Below are positions 51,730-60,566 of a DNA stretch of 64,000 bases, piece by piece. The notes beneath the pieces were generated by a model. The model saw only the letters and a list, made by a program, of their open reading frames with translations, made no database searches and was not told where the DNA came from. The position numbers and the translations under genes were made by a program. This DNA comes from Chitinophaga cymbidii (GTDB taxonomy: Bacteria; Bacteroidota; Bacteroidia; Chitinophagales; Chitinophagaceae): NCBI RefSeq assembly GCF_007992715.1, contig NZ_BKAU01000001.1, positions 2,604,001-2,668,000 of the forward strand, read 5' to 3'. Position 1 is the stretch's first letter, and every line of letters begins with the position of its first letter.

Positions 51730-51778
51730 TAATGAAGCAGGAAAGGTAGTTTGTTTAAAATATTTAGAGGAAAATATT

Positions 51779-51818
51779 AAGTAAAAGGGTTGTTCTGAAA
51801 AGAACAACCCTTTTACTT
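51779..51818. terminator. 18-bp hairpin terminator serving tRNA-Glu and the NTase cassette
   Basis: Stem of 18 bp (51779-51796 with 51801-51818; core AAAGGGTTGTTCT / AGAACAACCCTTT) with a GAAA loop. It lies immediately after the tRNA 3' end on the minus strand and 50 bp after the NTase stop on the plus strand. Confidence 0.85.
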
Positions 51819-51819
51819 G

Positions 51820-51891
51820 TACCGCGTACGGGAGTCGAACCCGTCATTCCTCCGTGAAAGGGAGGCGTCTTAGCCGATTGACCAACGCGGC
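51820..51891 (-). tRNA. tRNA-Glu (anticodon UUC)
   Basis: The minus strand folds into a 72-nt cloverleaf. Acceptor stem GCCGCGT/ACGCGGT, D-arm GGTCAATCGGCTAAGACG region, anticodon stem CCTCC/GGAGG enclosing loop CTTTCAC with anticodon TTC, and T-arm with GGTTCGACTCC. The 3' CCA is not encoded. It carries its own terminator and is the anchor of the accessory patch to its 3' side. Confidence 0.95.
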
Positions 51892-51985
51892 ATTCCCTCA
51901 TTTGGGATTGCAAAGGTATAATCCCTCCCGTAATTTCCAAAAAAAATATTTTTGCCCGCCCCACAGCCCCCCCGGAAAAATAGCT

Positions 51986-52017
51986 ATTGATTAATCCCCG
52001 CCAAGCACGTAATTTTG
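51986..52017 (+). promoter_or_regulatory. Promoter of gapA
   Basis: ATTG (51986-51989), 20 nt, then a perfect TAATTTTG (52010-52017). Transcription would start near 52024, giving a 30-nt leader to the ATG at 52054 and ruling out the longer reading frame. Confidence 0.65.
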
Positions 52018-52053
52018 CAATTCAATTTTTTCATCTACAAACTACAGTGTAAA

Positions 52054-53070
52054 ATGGGAACTTCTCTCAAAATTGGTATTAATGGTTTCGGTCGCATCGG
52101 CCGCTTGGTATACCGCCAGATCTACAACATGCCTGGCATCGACGTGGTGGCGATCAATGACCTCACCAGCCCGGCAGTTTTAGCGCACCTGCTGAAATAT
52201 GACTCCGCGCAGGGTAGATTTGGACAGGACGTGAAGCACAGCGATAACGCCATCTCCGTAAATGGCGAGGAAGTGAAAATTTACGCTCAGAAAGATCCTT
52301 CCCAGATTCCCTGGAAAGACCACGGCATCGACGTTGTGATCGAATGTACCGGCTTCTTTACTGACAAAACCAAAGCTGAAGCGCACCTCACCGCAGGCGC
52401 AAAGCGCGTGGTGATCTCCGCGCCCGCCACCGGCGACCTCAAAACCATCGTGTACAACGTTAACCACGACATCCTCGATGGCAGCGAAACCGTGATCTCC
52501 TGCGCTTCCTGCACCACCAACTGCCTCGCCCCCATGGCGAAGGTGCTGAACGACAAATACGGCATCGTAACCGGTCTTATGACCACCATCCACGCATATA
52601 CGAACGACCAGAACACCCTGGATGCACCCCATCCCAAAGGTGACCTGCGCCGCGCCCGCGCCGCCGCAGCCAACATCGTTCCCAACAGCACCGGCGCAGC
52701 CAAAGCCATCGGCCTCGTTCTGCCCGACCTGAAAGGCAAGCTGGACGGTAACGCACAGCGCGTTCCCACCATCACCGGCTCCCTCACAGAGCTGACCACC
52801 ATCCTCGGCAAAAAAGTAACCGCTGAAGAGATCAACGCAACTATGAAAGCGGCTGCCAACGAATCTTTCGGCTATACTGAAGACGAAATCGTAAGCTCCG
52901 ACATCATCGGCATCACCTACGGTTCACTGTTCGACGCTACCCAGACAAAAGTAATGTCCCAGGGCGACGTTCAACTGGTGAAAACCGTTTCCTGGTACGA
53001 CAATGAAATGAGCTACGTTTCCCAGCTCGTACGCACCGTGAAACACTTTGCAGGCCTGATCAGCAAATAA
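52054..53070 (+). CDS. gapA: Glyceraldehyde-3-phosphate dehydrogenase, type I
   Basis: 338-aa glycolytic NAD-dependent dehydrogenase. The NAD-binding motif is [15 protein letters not shown], the catalytic Cys is 153 in [12 protein letters not shown], and [14 protein letters not shown] plus [20 protein letters not shown] are typical of type I enzymes. The C-terminal [13 protein letters not shown] is also typical. Full length. The ATG at 52054 fits the promoter and conserved start ([13 protein letters not shown]). It is followed by pgk after 100 bp, the next step of glycolysis, though a hairpin between them suggests partial termination. Codon use is strongly biased, as for a highly expressed gene. 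Confidence 0.97.
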   Translation: MGTSLKIGINGFGRIGRLVYRQIYNMPGIDVVAINDLTSPAVLAHLLKYDSAQGRFGQDVKHSDNAISVNGEEVKIYAQKDPSQIPWKDHGIDVVIECTGFFTDKTKAEAHLTAGAKRVVISAPATGDLKTIVYNVNHDILDGSETVISCASCTTNCLAPMAKVLNDKYGIVTGLMTTIHAYTNDQNTLDAPHPKGDLRRARAAAANIVPNSTGAAKAIGLVLPDLKGKLDGNAQRVPTITGSLTELTTILGKKVTAEEINATMKAAANESFGYTEDEIVSSDIIGITYGSLFDATQTKVMSQGDVQLVKTVSWYDNEMSYVSQLVRTVKHFAGLISK

Positions 53071-53092
53071 TCGCGGTCTATATGATATTACC

Positions 53093-53142
53093 AACCCTCC
53101 GCAAAACGCTGTTTATCACAGCGCTTACCGGAGGGTTTTTTT
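53093..53142 (+). terminator. Terminator or attenuator between gapA and pgk
   Basis: Nested hairpin: outer stem ACCCTCCG / CGGAGGGT around an inner CGCTGT / ACAGCG stem, followed by TTTTTT. It would let gapA be expressed above pgk or separate the two. Confidence 0.75.
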
Positions 53143-53170
53143 CTTACCTTCCCAACAAAACTTCTTCACT

Positions 53171-54367
53171 ATGAGCAAGTTCTCCGACCACAACTTTGCA
53201 GGACAGAAAGCCCTCATCCGCGTGGACTTCAACGTGCCGCTGAACGACCAGTTCCAGATCACGGACGATACCCGCATGCAGGCCGCCGTTCCCACCATCC
53301 GGAAAATACTGAAAGACGGTGGCGCCGTGATCCTCATGAGCCACCTCGGCCGCCCGAAAGACGGTCCCACCGATAAATACTCCCTCAAACACCTCGTGAA
53401 CCACCTCATCAAGCTGCTGAACGGCGCTACCGTGAAGTTCGCGGAGGACTGCATCGGCGAAACGGCTGAAAAGGCCGCCGCCGGCCTGCAAATGGGAGAG
53501 GTGCTGCTGCTGGAGAACCTCCGCTTCCACAAACAGGAAGAAAAAGGCGACCGCGCCTTCGCGGAGCAGCTCTCCAAACTGGGCGACGTGTATGTGAACG
53601 ACGCCTTCGGCACCGCTCACCGCGCACACGCCTCCACGGCCATTATCGCGGAATTCTTCCCCGGTGACAAAAAAATGTTCGGCCTCCTGATGGAAGGAGA
53701 GACCAGCAGCGCCGAAAAAGTGCTGCACAACTCCGAAAAGCCCTTCACCGCCATCCTCGGCGGCGCAAAGGTGAGCGACAAAATACTCATCATCGAGAAC
53801 CTCATGAACAAAGCCGATAACATCATCATCGGCGGCGGCATGGCCTACACCTTCCTGAAAGCGCAGGGCAAAGAGATCGGTAACTCCCTCGTGGAAAACG
53901 AGAAGCTGGACCTCGCCAACGAACTGCTGGCAAAGGCAAAGCAGCTGGGCGTGCAGCTCCTCATCCCCGTTGATTCTATTGCGGCGGACAAATTCGCGGA
54001 AGACGCCAGTACACAGGAAGTTTCTAACGACAATATCCCCGCCGGCTGGATGGGACTGGACATCGGGCCCAAATCCCGGGAGCTTTTCAGCGAGGTGATC
54101 GCGGCATCCAGAACCATTCTCTGGAACGGCCCCATGGGCGTTTTTGAAATGAAACCCTTCCAGGGCGGCACCAAAGCCGTAGCGGACGCTATCGTGAAAG
54201 CCACGGCTGGCGGCGCTTTCTCCCTCGTGGGCGGCGGCGACTCCGTAGCGGCGGTCAACAAATTCGGCCTGGCCGAGAAAGTAAGCTACGTGTCCACCGG
54301 CGGTGGCGCCATGCTTGAATACTTTGAAGGAAAGGAATTACCCGGCATCGCTGCGGTAAGGAAATAA
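53171..54367 (+). CDS. pgk: Phosphoglycerate kinase
   Basis: 398-aa glycolytic kinase that makes ATP from 1,3-bisphosphoglycerate. The N-terminal substrate motif is [20 protein letters not shown], followed by [26 protein letters not shown], and [14 protein letters not shown]. The C-terminal nucleotide domain has [29 protein letters not shown] and [15 protein letters not shown]. Complete and of normal length. It lies downstream of gapA, and an own promoter could not be identified. Confidence 0.97.
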   Translation: MSKFSDHNFAGQKALIRVDFNVPLNDQFQITDDTRMQAAVPTIRKILKDGGAVILMSHLGRPKDGPTDKYSLKHLVNHLIKLLNGATVKFAEDCIGETAEKAAAGLQMGEVLLLENLRFHKQEEKGDRAFAEQLSKLGDVYVNDAFGTAHRAHASTAIIAEFFPGDKKMFGLLMEGETSSAEKVLHNSEKPFTAILGGAKVSDKILIIENLMNKADNIIIGGGMAYTFLKAQGKEIGNSLVENEKLDLANELLAKAKQLGVQLLIPVDSIAADKFAEDASTQEVSNDNIPAGWMGLDIGPKSRELFSEVIAASRTILWNGPMGVFEMKPFQGGTKAVADAIVKATAGGAFSLVGGGDSVAAVNKFGLAEKVSYVSTGGGAMLEYFEGKELPGIAAVRK

Positions 54368-54370
54368 AAA

Positions 54371-54405
54371 AGAAAAGCCCCGGTGATAAACCGGGGCTTT
54401 TTGAT
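54371..54405. terminator. Terminator after pgk
   Basis: Stem AAAAGCCCCGGT / ACCGGGGCTTTT with a 5-nt loop; T on one side and A on the other, so it works for pgk and for the convergent peptidase gene. Confidence 0.88.
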
Positions 54406-55778
54406 TATTTGGAGGACATCTCCGCAAAATACTGGTGGAAGTAAGGGATCGTTTCAATGCCCTTGTAGAAGTTCTCCAGCCCGTACTTTTCGTTCGGGGA
54501 ATGGAGGTTATCGCTGTCCAGCCCGAAGCCCATCAACACCGTTTTCAATCCCAGCACTTTTTCGAACAGCGCCACAATGGGAATGCTGCCGCCGCCGCGC
54601 ACAGGAACCGGCTCTTTGCCGAAGGTCGCGGAAATGGCCTTGCTGGCCGCTTTGAAAGCCACATGGTCGGTCGGCGTTACGTAGGGAGAGCCGCCGTGAT
54701 GCGCCGTTACCTTTACTTTTACGGATGCAGGGGCTATCTTCTTAAAATGTCCGGCAAACAGGTCGGAGATCTTTTCCCAATCCTGGTTCGGCACCAGGCG
54801 CATGGAAATTTTGGCAAACGCTTTGGAAGGCAGTACCGTTTTGGCGCCTTCGCCCGTATAGCCACCCCAGATGCCGTTCACTTCCAGCGTTGGGCGGATG
54901 CCCGTTCTCTCAATGGTCGTATAACCTTTTTCGCCCCACAGCTCTTCCACGCCCAGATCAGTCTTATATTCCGCTTCATCGAACGGCGCCTTGTTCAGGT
55001 CCGCCCGTTCCGCGGCGCTTAGTTCCTGTACACCGTCGTAGAATCCGGGGATGGTGATGTGGTTGTTATCATCGTGCAGCGAAGCGATCATCTTCGCCAG
55101 GATGGTAGCGGGGTTGGCTACTGCGCCGCCGTACACGCCGGAGTGCAGGTCGCGGTTCGGACCGGTCACTTCCACTTCCATGTAAGCAAGGCCACGGAGG
55201 CCGGTATCCAGCGAAGGATTTTCCATGCTGATCATGGAGGTGTCGGAGATCAGCACCACGTCCGCTTTCAGGCGTTCTTTATTGTCTTTCAGGAACACGC
55301 CGAGGTTGTTGGAGCCTACTTCCTCTTCCCCTTCTATCATGAATTTGATGTTGCAGGGCAGGGTGTTGGTCTTGATCATCGTTTCAAAAGCCTTCACATG
55401 CATATAGAACTGGCCTTTATCGTCCGCGCTGCCGCGGGCGAAGATCTTGCCGTCCTTGATCACCGGCTCGAAGGGAGGGCTGGTCCACAGGTCCAGCGGA
55501 TCGGGCGGCTGTACGTCGTAGTGGCCATATACCAGTACGGTAGGGAGGGAAGGGTCAATGATCTTTTCGCCATATACGATGGGATGGCCGGCCGTGGGGC
55601 AAACCTCCACTTTGTCGGCGCCGGCGTCCACCAGGCTTTGTTTCACGGCCTCTGCGCAGCGTTTCGTATCCTCATTGTGGCGGGAATCCGCGCTGACAGA
55701 AGGGATGCGCAACAGTTCCAGCAGTTCGTTCAAAAAACGGTCCTTGTGCTGCGCCTGATAATCTTTCCAAACTTGCAT
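54405..55778 (-). CDS. M20 family dipeptidase (CNDP-like)
   Basis: 457-aa zinc peptidase of the M20/M25/M40 clan. Metal ligands are visible at His 86 and Asp 88 (VLVYGHYDVQPPDPLDLW), at the bridging Asp in FARGSADDKGQ (about 119), and at the catalytic Glu pair in MIEGEEEVGSNN (151-153). The dimerisation domain includes TGPNRDLHSGVYGGAVANPA. The C-terminal His is in FGLDSDNLHSPNE. No signal peptide, so cytoplasmic. It probably hydrolyses dipeptides or carnosine-like substrates in nutrient recycling. Stands alone, convergent with pgk. Confidence 0.93.
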   Translation of the reverse strand: MQVWKDYQAQHKDRFLNELLELLRIPSVSADSRHNEDTKRCAEAVKQSLVDAGADKVEVCPTAGHPIVYGEKIIDPSLPTVLVYGHYDVQPPDPLDLWTSPPFEPVIKDGKIFARGSADDKGQFYMHVKAFETMIKTNTLPCNIKFMIEGEEEVGSNNLGVFLKDNKERLKADVVLISDTSMISMENPSLDTGLRGLAYMEVEVTGPNRDLHSGVYGGAVANPATILAKMIASLHDDNNHITIPGFYDGVQELSAAERADLNKAPFDEAEYKTDLGVEELWGEKGYTTIERTGIRPTLEVNGIWGGYTGEGAKTVLPSKAFAKISMRLVPNQDWEKISDLFAGHFKKIAPASVKVKVTAHHGGSPYVTPTDHVAFKAASKAISATFGKEPVPVRGGGSIPIVALFEKVLGLKTVLMGFGLDSDNLHSPNEKYGLENFYKGIETIPYFHQYFAEMSSK

Positions 55779-56065
55779 GATTGAGCAATTAAACGTTCAC
55801 GAATGAGCGCAATTTAACGGAAAATGGAAAAGTAACGGTGAATGCCGCACGTTTTTATGGGAAAAAGGGATGTTGGGCCGGCCGGCAGGTCAGGGATGGG
55901 GCCGCCGTTGCGTCGCACTCTTCAGCGGTGGTGCGGGGATAGAGCATACCAGAAGTGTAGATCAGGCATGCATAAAGTAGAGATGAAGCATGGACAAGCC
56001 TATGGCAAAAGCGCACGATCGCTATGGTTAAAACGCGGATGCTTCATATTAAAAGCGTGGAAAGT
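55779..56065. other. Intergenic region with nothing recognisable
   Basis: 287 bp between the dipeptidase start and the receiver-protein stop. A possible frame of 75 codons on the plus strand has no family resemblance and was not called. Confidence 0.3.
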
Positions 56066-56530
56066 CTAGGAGATCAGCTTTTGCCGCAGCAAAAATTCCA
56101 GCTTCTCGTTCACGTCCAGCAGTTTTTCGGTCAGCTCGCGGTTCTCCTTGCGCAGGGCGTACACCTCGTACGCCTTCTCGATGTTGTGGCGCAGCTCCTC
56201 GTCGTTCCAGGGCTTGGAGAAATATTTGTACACCTGCCCCTTGTTGATCGCGTCAATCACCGCGTTGATGTCCGCGTAGCCGGTCAGCAGCACGCGGATG
56301 GGCTCGGGGTACTTGTGCAGGATCGATTCGAAGAATTCGATCCCCGTCATGCGGGGCATGCGCTGATCCGATATAATGATGTGAAATTCATGATCCTCCA
56401 GCAATTTGTAGGCATCCTCCGCAGACCCGGCCGTTTGCACCGTATAAATCCTCCTGAAAGAAGCCTTGAACGCATTCAGGTTATGTATTTCATCATCGAT
56501 ATAGAGGATGTGAATGTGTTGTGCACTCAT
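56066..56530 (-). CDS. Stand-alone response regulator receiver protein
   Basis: 154-aa receiver domain with a short C-terminal coiled coil. Acidic pair DD at 12-13 (ILYIDDEIHNLNAF), phosphoacceptor Asp 55 in IIISDQRMPRMTG, then VLLTGYADINAVIDAINKGQ and YKYFSKPWND with the conserved Thr and Lys. The tail ALRKENRELTEKLLDVNEKL is a coiled coil, as in the part of RpfG-like or adenylate-cyclase-linked regulators before their output domain, but no output domain follows. The ATG at 56530 opens the receiver; codons above it are hydrophobic and non-homologous. No kinase gene is adjacent. Confidence 0.88.
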   Translation of the reverse strand: MSAQHIHILYIDDEIHNLNAFKASFRRIYTVQTAGSAEDAYKLLEDHEFHIIISDQRMPRMTGIEFFESILHKYPEPIRVLLTGYADINAVIDAINKGQVYKYFSKPWNDEELRHNIEKAYEVYALRKENRELTEKLLDVNEKLEFLLRQKLIS

Positions 56531-56799
56531 TATTAAACGCAGTAGCTTAATGTAATATAATAAAAATAAATGAGTTATAAACAATGAAAAATTCTGCAAG
56601 CGTATCAATAAAAAACAATACAATTGTGCATTCCGTTAACTTGGCACCGGTATAAATCAGCCTCCTTTTATAACCGGGAAATCGATGTCAAACATAATTA
56701 TTTTTTGTTATTCACTACCCGGATTTTGGTTGATCGCTGTGAGTTGCTTCGTAAGCGCTGGAACTTAGCCGGTTAACGCAGTGTTATTTGAACCTTGTT
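56531..56799. other. Intergenic, AT-rich, no gene seen
   Basis: Divergent region between the receiver gene and lemA. Apart from the lemA promoter at its right end it holds no recognisable site. Confidence 0.4.
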
Positions 56800-56830
56800 T
56801 TTGCGCTTTCCGTTATTTCTTGTAGGTTTG
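56800..56830 (+). promoter_or_regulatory. Consensus Bacteroidota promoter of the lemA operon
   Basis: TTTG (56800-56803), 19 nt, TAGGTTTG (56823-56830). It is the best full match to the TTTG/TAnnTTTG consensus in the window, about 35 nt of leader before the lemA ATG. Confidence 0.75.
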
Positions 56831-56871
56831 ACTATACCCGTTACCTAACATTATTAAAAACAAGATAGAAA

Positions 56872-57450
56872 ATGAAAACAGGCATCATTGTAATCATCGT
56901 CCTCGCACTCGTGGGATTTTGGGGTTGCAGCAGTTACAACGGAGTGGTAAAGAAAGATGAAGTAGTGCAAAAGGCATGGGGAAATGTAGAAACACAGTAT
57001 CAGCGCAGGGCGGACCTGATCGACAACCTGGTGAGCACCGTAAAGGGTTCCGCCAAGTTTGAGCAGGAAACGCTGACCGGCGTGATCGAAGCGCGCGCCA
57101 AAGCCACTTCCGTGCAGGTGAACGCGAATGATCTCAGCCCCGAGAAGATCGCCCAGTTCCAGCAGGCGCAGGGTGAGCTGTCCGGCGCACTGAGCCGTTT
57201 GCTCGTAAGCGTGGAAAGATATCCCGAGCTGCGCACAACCGAACAATTCCAGACGCTCATGGCGCAGCTGGAAGGTACGGAGAACAGGATCGCCGTGGCC
57301 AGGAATGATTTCAACTCCGCCGTTAACACATACAACAGCAGCGTACGCTCCTTCCCCACGAACCTGGTGGCCGGCCTCGGCGGCTTCCAGCAGAAAGGGT
57401 ACTTCAAGGCCGCGGAAGGGTCGGACAAAGCACCGAAGGTGCAGTTCTAA
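56872..57450 (+). CDS. lemA: LemA family protein
   Basis: 192-aa membrane-anchored helical protein. An N-terminal hydrophobic segment (GIIVIIVLALVGFWGCSSYN) carries a Cys at about 21 that could be lipidated. The LemA signature follows: VVQKAWGNVETQYQRRADLI, DNLVSTVKGSAKFEQETLT, VSVERYPELRTTEQFQTLMA and GTENRIAVARNDFNSAVNTY. It has no known enzymatic role. It is first in a LemA/TPM/TPM operon, a conserved association thought to act in membrane or photosystem-like complex maintenance in other taxa. Confidence 0.94.
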   Translation: MKTGIIVIIVLALVGFWGCSSYNGVVKKDEVVQKAWGNVETQYQRRADLIDNLVSTVKGSAKFEQETLTGVIEARAKATSVQVNANDLSPEKIAQFQQAQGELSGALSRLLVSVERYPELRTTEQFQTLMAQLEGTENRIAVARNDFNSAVNTYNSSVRSFPTNLVAGLGGFQQKGYFKAAEGSDKAPKVQF

Positions 57451-57486
57451 GGGACGCCCGTTATCAACCGTTATTTTAACAGCCGC

Positions 57487-57525
57487 TTGCGGATGCCGGC
57501 CCATTTTTAAAGCCGGCGTCCGCAA
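57487..57525 (+). terminator. Strong hairpin between lemA and the first TPM gene
   Basis: 14-bp stem TTGCGGATGCCGGC / GCCGGCGTCCGCAA with one G-T pair, 11-nt loop, followed by a weak T tract. It may partly terminate or stabilise the lemA message and make lemA more abundant than the TPM proteins. Confidence 0.65.
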
Positions 57526-57546
57526 AGGCATTTTATAAACAGGATC

Positions 57547-57996
57547 ATGTTCCCATTTAAAAAGAAGGAACTTTTTACCGAAGAGGAAAAATCCCGGGTC
57601 GTACAGGCCATCCGGCAAGCTGAACGTCTTACCTCCGGTGAGATAAGGCTGTTCGTGGAAAGCCATTGCAAGTACGTAGACCCGATGGACCGGGCGCAGG
57701 AAGCATTTCTCTCCCTCGGCATGGAAAAAACGAAACAACGTAACGGCGTACTGCTGTATATCGCCATGCGCGACCACCAGTTCGCCATCCTGGGCGACCA
57801 GGGCATCCATGAAAAAGTAGGCAATGATTTCTGGCAGCAGGAAGCCCTCTTGCTCAAAACACATTTTTCCGGAAACAGGATCATTGAAGGAATAGAGGTA
57901 TGTGTGAAAGAGATCGGAGAATCCCTTTATCATTATTTCCCGTACGAATCCGGCGATCAGAACGAACTGCCGGACGACATCGTTTTCGGGAAATAA
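57547..57996 (+). CDS. TPM-domain protein, cytoplasmic form
   Basis: 149-aa TPM (TLP18.3/Psb32/MOLO-1) domain protein without a signal peptide. MFPFKKKELFTEEEKSRVVQ starts it, with AERLTSGEIRLFVESHCKYV, ALSLGMEKTKQRNGVLLYIA-type core (LGMEKTKQRNGVLLYIAMRD) and FAILGDQGIHEKVGNDFW. Some TPM domains have phosphatase-like activity, but this is not established for the bacterial ones. It follows lemA and precedes the secreted TPM protein by 6 bp, a typical gene trio. Confidence 0.88.
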   Translation: MFPFKKKELFTEEEKSRVVQAIRQAERLTSGEIRLFVESHCKYVDPMDRAQEAFLSLGMEKTKQRNGVLLYIAMRDHQFAILGDQGIHEKVGNDFWQQEALLLKTHFSGNRIIEGIEVCVKEIGESLYHYFPYESGDQNELPDDIVFGK

Positions 57997-58002
57997 ACAG
58001 GA

Positions 58003-58830
58003 ATGAATCACAAGCAACAAACAATGAAGTTTACCCGCTGGTTATTATTATGGACGCTCCTGATCATTGGTTCCGGTGCAAGCGCACAGGAAGAGGAGTG
58101 GATGAGAAAACCCAATCCTCCGCGTCTCGTAAACGACTTTGCCAACGTGCTCGTGCAATCGGAAGTACAGGCGCTGGAAAGGAAACTGGTCGCTTACAGC
58201 GACAGCACCTCCAACCAGATCGCGATCGTTATCATCGGAACAACCGGTAATTACGATATTTCGGAATTATCGCTGAAGATATTGCGGGACTGGGGCATCG
58301 GCACGGAGAAGAACAACGGTATTGTGATCATGGTGGCGAAAGACGACCGCCGTATGAGAATAGAAGTAGGTTATGGGCTGGAGGGCGCGGTGCCTGATGC
58401 GATCGCATGGGGCATTGTTGACGATGTCCTCAAACCCAATTTCCGGCAGGAACATTATTACCAGGGCCTGGATGAGGCGGTGGACAAGATCATGCAGGCC
58501 GCGGCCGGCGAATATAAAGGCGTTCCCCGCAGCAAACCCGGCCCCAGTGGCGGCAACATCATCGGGATCATCATCATCGCGCTCATCATCCTGTTCTTCC
58601 TTGGACGGGGCGGCGGAGGCCGCGGCGGTGGCGGCAGGGTGATCAGCCGCCGTGGCGACAGCATCTTCGGTGGTATCCTCGGCGGTATGATCGGCAGCTC
58701 TCTCGGCCGTGGCGGATGGTCCGGCGGCGGTGGTGGCTTCGGAGGCGGAGGATTCGGTGGTGGCGGTGGCGGCTTCGGCGGCTTTGGAGGAGGCTCCGGC
58801 GGCGGTGGCGGCGCCAGCGGCAGCTGGTAA
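58003..58830 (+). CDS. TPM-domain protein with glycine-rich C terminus (YgcG-like)
   Basis: 275-aa secreted or membrane protein. Signal peptide with hydrophobic core WLLLWTLLIIGSGASA (ATG 58003, or 58024 as alternative). The TPM domain covers about 40-165 (RLVNDFANVLVQSEVQALER, SNQIAIVIIGTTGNYDISEL, WGIGTEKNNGIVIMVAKDDR, RMRIEVGYGLEGAVPDAIAW). One membrane segment follows (NIIGIIIIALIILFFLG, about 183-200) and a long Gly/Ser tail (GGGGFGGFGGGSGGGGGASG) ends the protein, as in many YgcG proteins. It stays anchored with the TPM domain outside. It ends the lemA operon. Confidence 0.92.
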   Translation: MNHKQQTMKFTRWLLLWTLLIIGSGASAQEEEWMRKPNPPRLVNDFANVLVQSEVQALERKLVAYSDSTSNQIAIVIIGTTGNYDISELSLKILRDWGIGTEKNNGIVIMVAKDDRRMRIEVGYGLEGAVPDAIAWGIVDDVLKPNFRQEHYYQGLDEAVDKIMQAAAGEYKGVPRSKPGPSGGNIIGIIIIALIILFFLGRGGGGRGGGGRVISRRGDSIFGGILGGMIGSSLGRGGWSGGGGGFGGGGFGGGGGGFGGFGGGSGGGGGASGSW

Positions 58831-58844
58831 AAAGTCAGTATCAA

Positions 58845-58889
58845 TTTCAGTTACGGATTGATCACTGGCGGATCGATCTGTAACTGAAA
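58845..58889 (+). terminator. Hairpin after the lemA operon
   Basis: 10-bp stem TTTCAGTTAC / GTAACTGAAA (58845-58854 with 58880-58889), 25-nt loop, then ATTTTAT. Its right arm ends 13 bp before the DUF1835 ATG, so it may also shape that gene's leader. Confidence 0.5.
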
Positions 58890-58901
58890 ATTTTATAGGA
58901 T

Positions 58902-59843
58902 ATGATACTGCACATTCTCAATGGCGACGCAACCCGCGAAATATTCGAGCATAGCGGCCTGAAAGGCGATGTACTGGTCTGGCGCGAGATGCTCTGCGAA
59001 GGGAAGGCCCCCGCTACACAGGACCTGCCCCGGTTCTTCGAGGAAAGAGCGGCGCATCTTCAGCAGGAGTATGGCATCGACCGGAAAACTTACCTGGACT
59101 CCATCGGCGAAGACTATAAAAAGCTCGGGCAGGCAACCGCCTACAACGAGATCGTACTCTGGTTTGAATTCGACCTCTTTTGCCAGGTCAACATGATATT
59201 TATCCTCTACTACCTCAAAAAACTGAACCCCATACTTCCTCCCGTTAGCATCGTACAACTCGAAGAACATCCGGACGTGCCCAATTTCCGCGGCCTCGGC
59301 ATGCTTCGGCCGGAGCACCTGCCACCGCTGTTCGGAGAACGGGAATACCTGCAGGACGAAGACTGGCAGCTGGCCACCGAAGCATGGGAGGCTTACCGCT
59401 CCGACGATCCCCTGCGGCTGGAACAGCTCAGCTACCGCTACACCGAACGGTTGCCGTACCTCGGCACCGCTTTGCAGGCGCATCTCAAACGCCTGCCCAA
59501 CGCGGAAAACGGCCTGAATGCCGTGGAGCATTTTCTGCTGGACCGGCTAGCGCTCGGCAAACTGCGCGAACGCGACCTGTATTACCAGTTCTGGGATGAG
59601 CTGAAGATCTACGGTTTCGGGGATTTTCAGCTGGACATCTACACGCAGCGCCTGCAACGCGCTGGCGTGGTGCAGCGTAATGACGAAATGCTGTATCTCA
59701 CCGGCCTCGGCGAAGAAGTATTGAACAGCGAAGAAAATTACCTGTCCTTTGCCAGCCAGCGCAATATTTGGATCGGCGGTATTCCGCTGGACGATACCCC
59801 CTGGCGCTGGGATGAAGAAGAAGGCAAAGTAGTGCACTCCTGA
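58902..59843 (+). CDS. DUF1835-domain protein
   Basis: 313-aa cytoplasmic protein of the DUF1835 family (MILHILNGDATREIFEHSGL, GDVLVWREMLCEGKAP, YNEIVLWFEFDLFCQVNMIF). The family is common in Bacteroidota and Bacilli, with no proven function. The C-terminal part (NAVEHFLLDRLALGKLRERD, VQRNDEMLYLTGLGEEVLN) resembles the companion DUF3658-like helical region. It lies 71 bp after the lemA operon. Complete. Confidence 0.85.
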   Translation: MILHILNGDATREIFEHSGLKGDVLVWREMLCEGKAPATQDLPRFFEERAAHLQQEYGIDRKTYLDSIGEDYKKLGQATAYNEIVLWFEFDLFCQVNMIFILYYLKKLNPILPPVSIVQLEEHPDVPNFRGLGMLRPEHLPPLFGEREYLQDEDWQLATEAWEAYRSDDPLRLEQLSYRYTERLPYLGTALQAHLKRLPNAENGLNAVEHFLLDRLALGKLRERDLYYQFWDELKIYGFGDFQLDIYTQRLQRAGVVQRNDEMLYLTGLGEEVLNSEENYLSFASQRNIWIGGIPLDDTPWRWDEEEGKVVHS

Positions 59844-59893
59844 TCAGGCAACCCTTTCCCGCTCCCGCCCGTATTCTCCGGAAAACGAGCACT

Positions 59894-60361
59894 ATGAAAA
59901 ATTTACACACCCTGGTATTTATCGTTATGGGCCTGTTCTGCCTGCTGGCCGTAGCGTGCAAGAAGGACAAGGACGATAATACCTACCGCGTTATGAATGC
60001 CCCGATGAGCGGTGCGCAGGAGAACCCTGCCGTGACCACTACTGCCAGCGGCAGCTTTGACGCCAATTATGATCCCGCCTCCAAAAAAATGAATATCACA
60101 GTGCGCTGGCAGGGCCTCAGCGGCAATGCCACGCTGATGCACATTCACGGTCCCGCTGCAGTGGGAGTAAATGCCGGCGTGCTCCAGAACTTCGCTACAT
60201 TGTTTACACCCACTACTTCCGGGAGCTTTTCCTCCAGCTTCGTGCTCAACGGCACCACGCAAACAGAAGCCGATCTGCTGGGCGGCCTGTGGTACGTGAA
60301 CATTCATACTGCGGATCACCCCGGCGGAGAGATCCGCGGGCAGATAGTGCTCACGAACTGA
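59894..60361 (+). CDS. CHRD-domain lipoprotein
   Basis: 155-aa protein: signal MKNLHTLVFIVMGLFCLLAV with the lipidation Cys at about 22 (VACKKDKDD). A single CHRD domain follows (MSGAQENPAVTTTASGSFDA, HIHGPAAVGVNAGVL, NIHTADHPGGEIRGQI). CHRD was named from chordin; its bacterial role is unknown. It is anchored on the periplasmic or surface side. It stands alone and is followed by a terminator. Confidence 0.92.
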   Translation: MKNLHTLVFIVMGLFCLLAVACKKDKDDNTYRVMNAPMSGAQENPAVTTTASGSFDANYDPASKKMNITVRWQGLSGNATLMHIHGPAAVGVNAGVLQNFATLFTPTTSGSFSSSFVLNGTTQTEADLLGGLWYVNIHTADHPGGEIRGQIVLTN

Positions 60362-60395
60362 TACACGACATTCCTTTCCAATTTCTGATTGTATA

Positions 60396-60434
60396 AAAAA
60401 GACGAACGGGAGTTCTCTCCTGTTCGTCTCTTTG
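60396..60434 (+). terminator. Terminator after the CHRD gene
   Basis: 13-bp stem AGACGAACGGGAG / CTCCTGTTCGTCT with one G-T pair and a TTCT loop, A run before and T-rich after. Confidence 0.8.
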
Positions 60435-60566
60435 TGCGCTGCAGCAACAGTGGGTTCCGTTCCGGCGGCCTGTTCAGGTTAACGCCCTGCCGCTAATGCT
60501 TGCCGCTTGTGCAGATCGATGCACCGTGTTGCTTAATGCTCCTGCCGCTCAGACCGATGACAGCAC

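Noticed and set aside
55842..56069. 75-codon plus-strand frame between the dipeptidase and the receiver gene
   Set aside because: No family resemblance, no promoter or ribosome-binding context; its end overlaps the receiver gene stop.
58600..58830. Tandem GGC/GGT-rich repeats resembling a repeat array
   Set aside because: They encode the glycine-rich tail of the TPM protein; units are irregular and in frame, so this is not a CRISPR or intergenic repeat.
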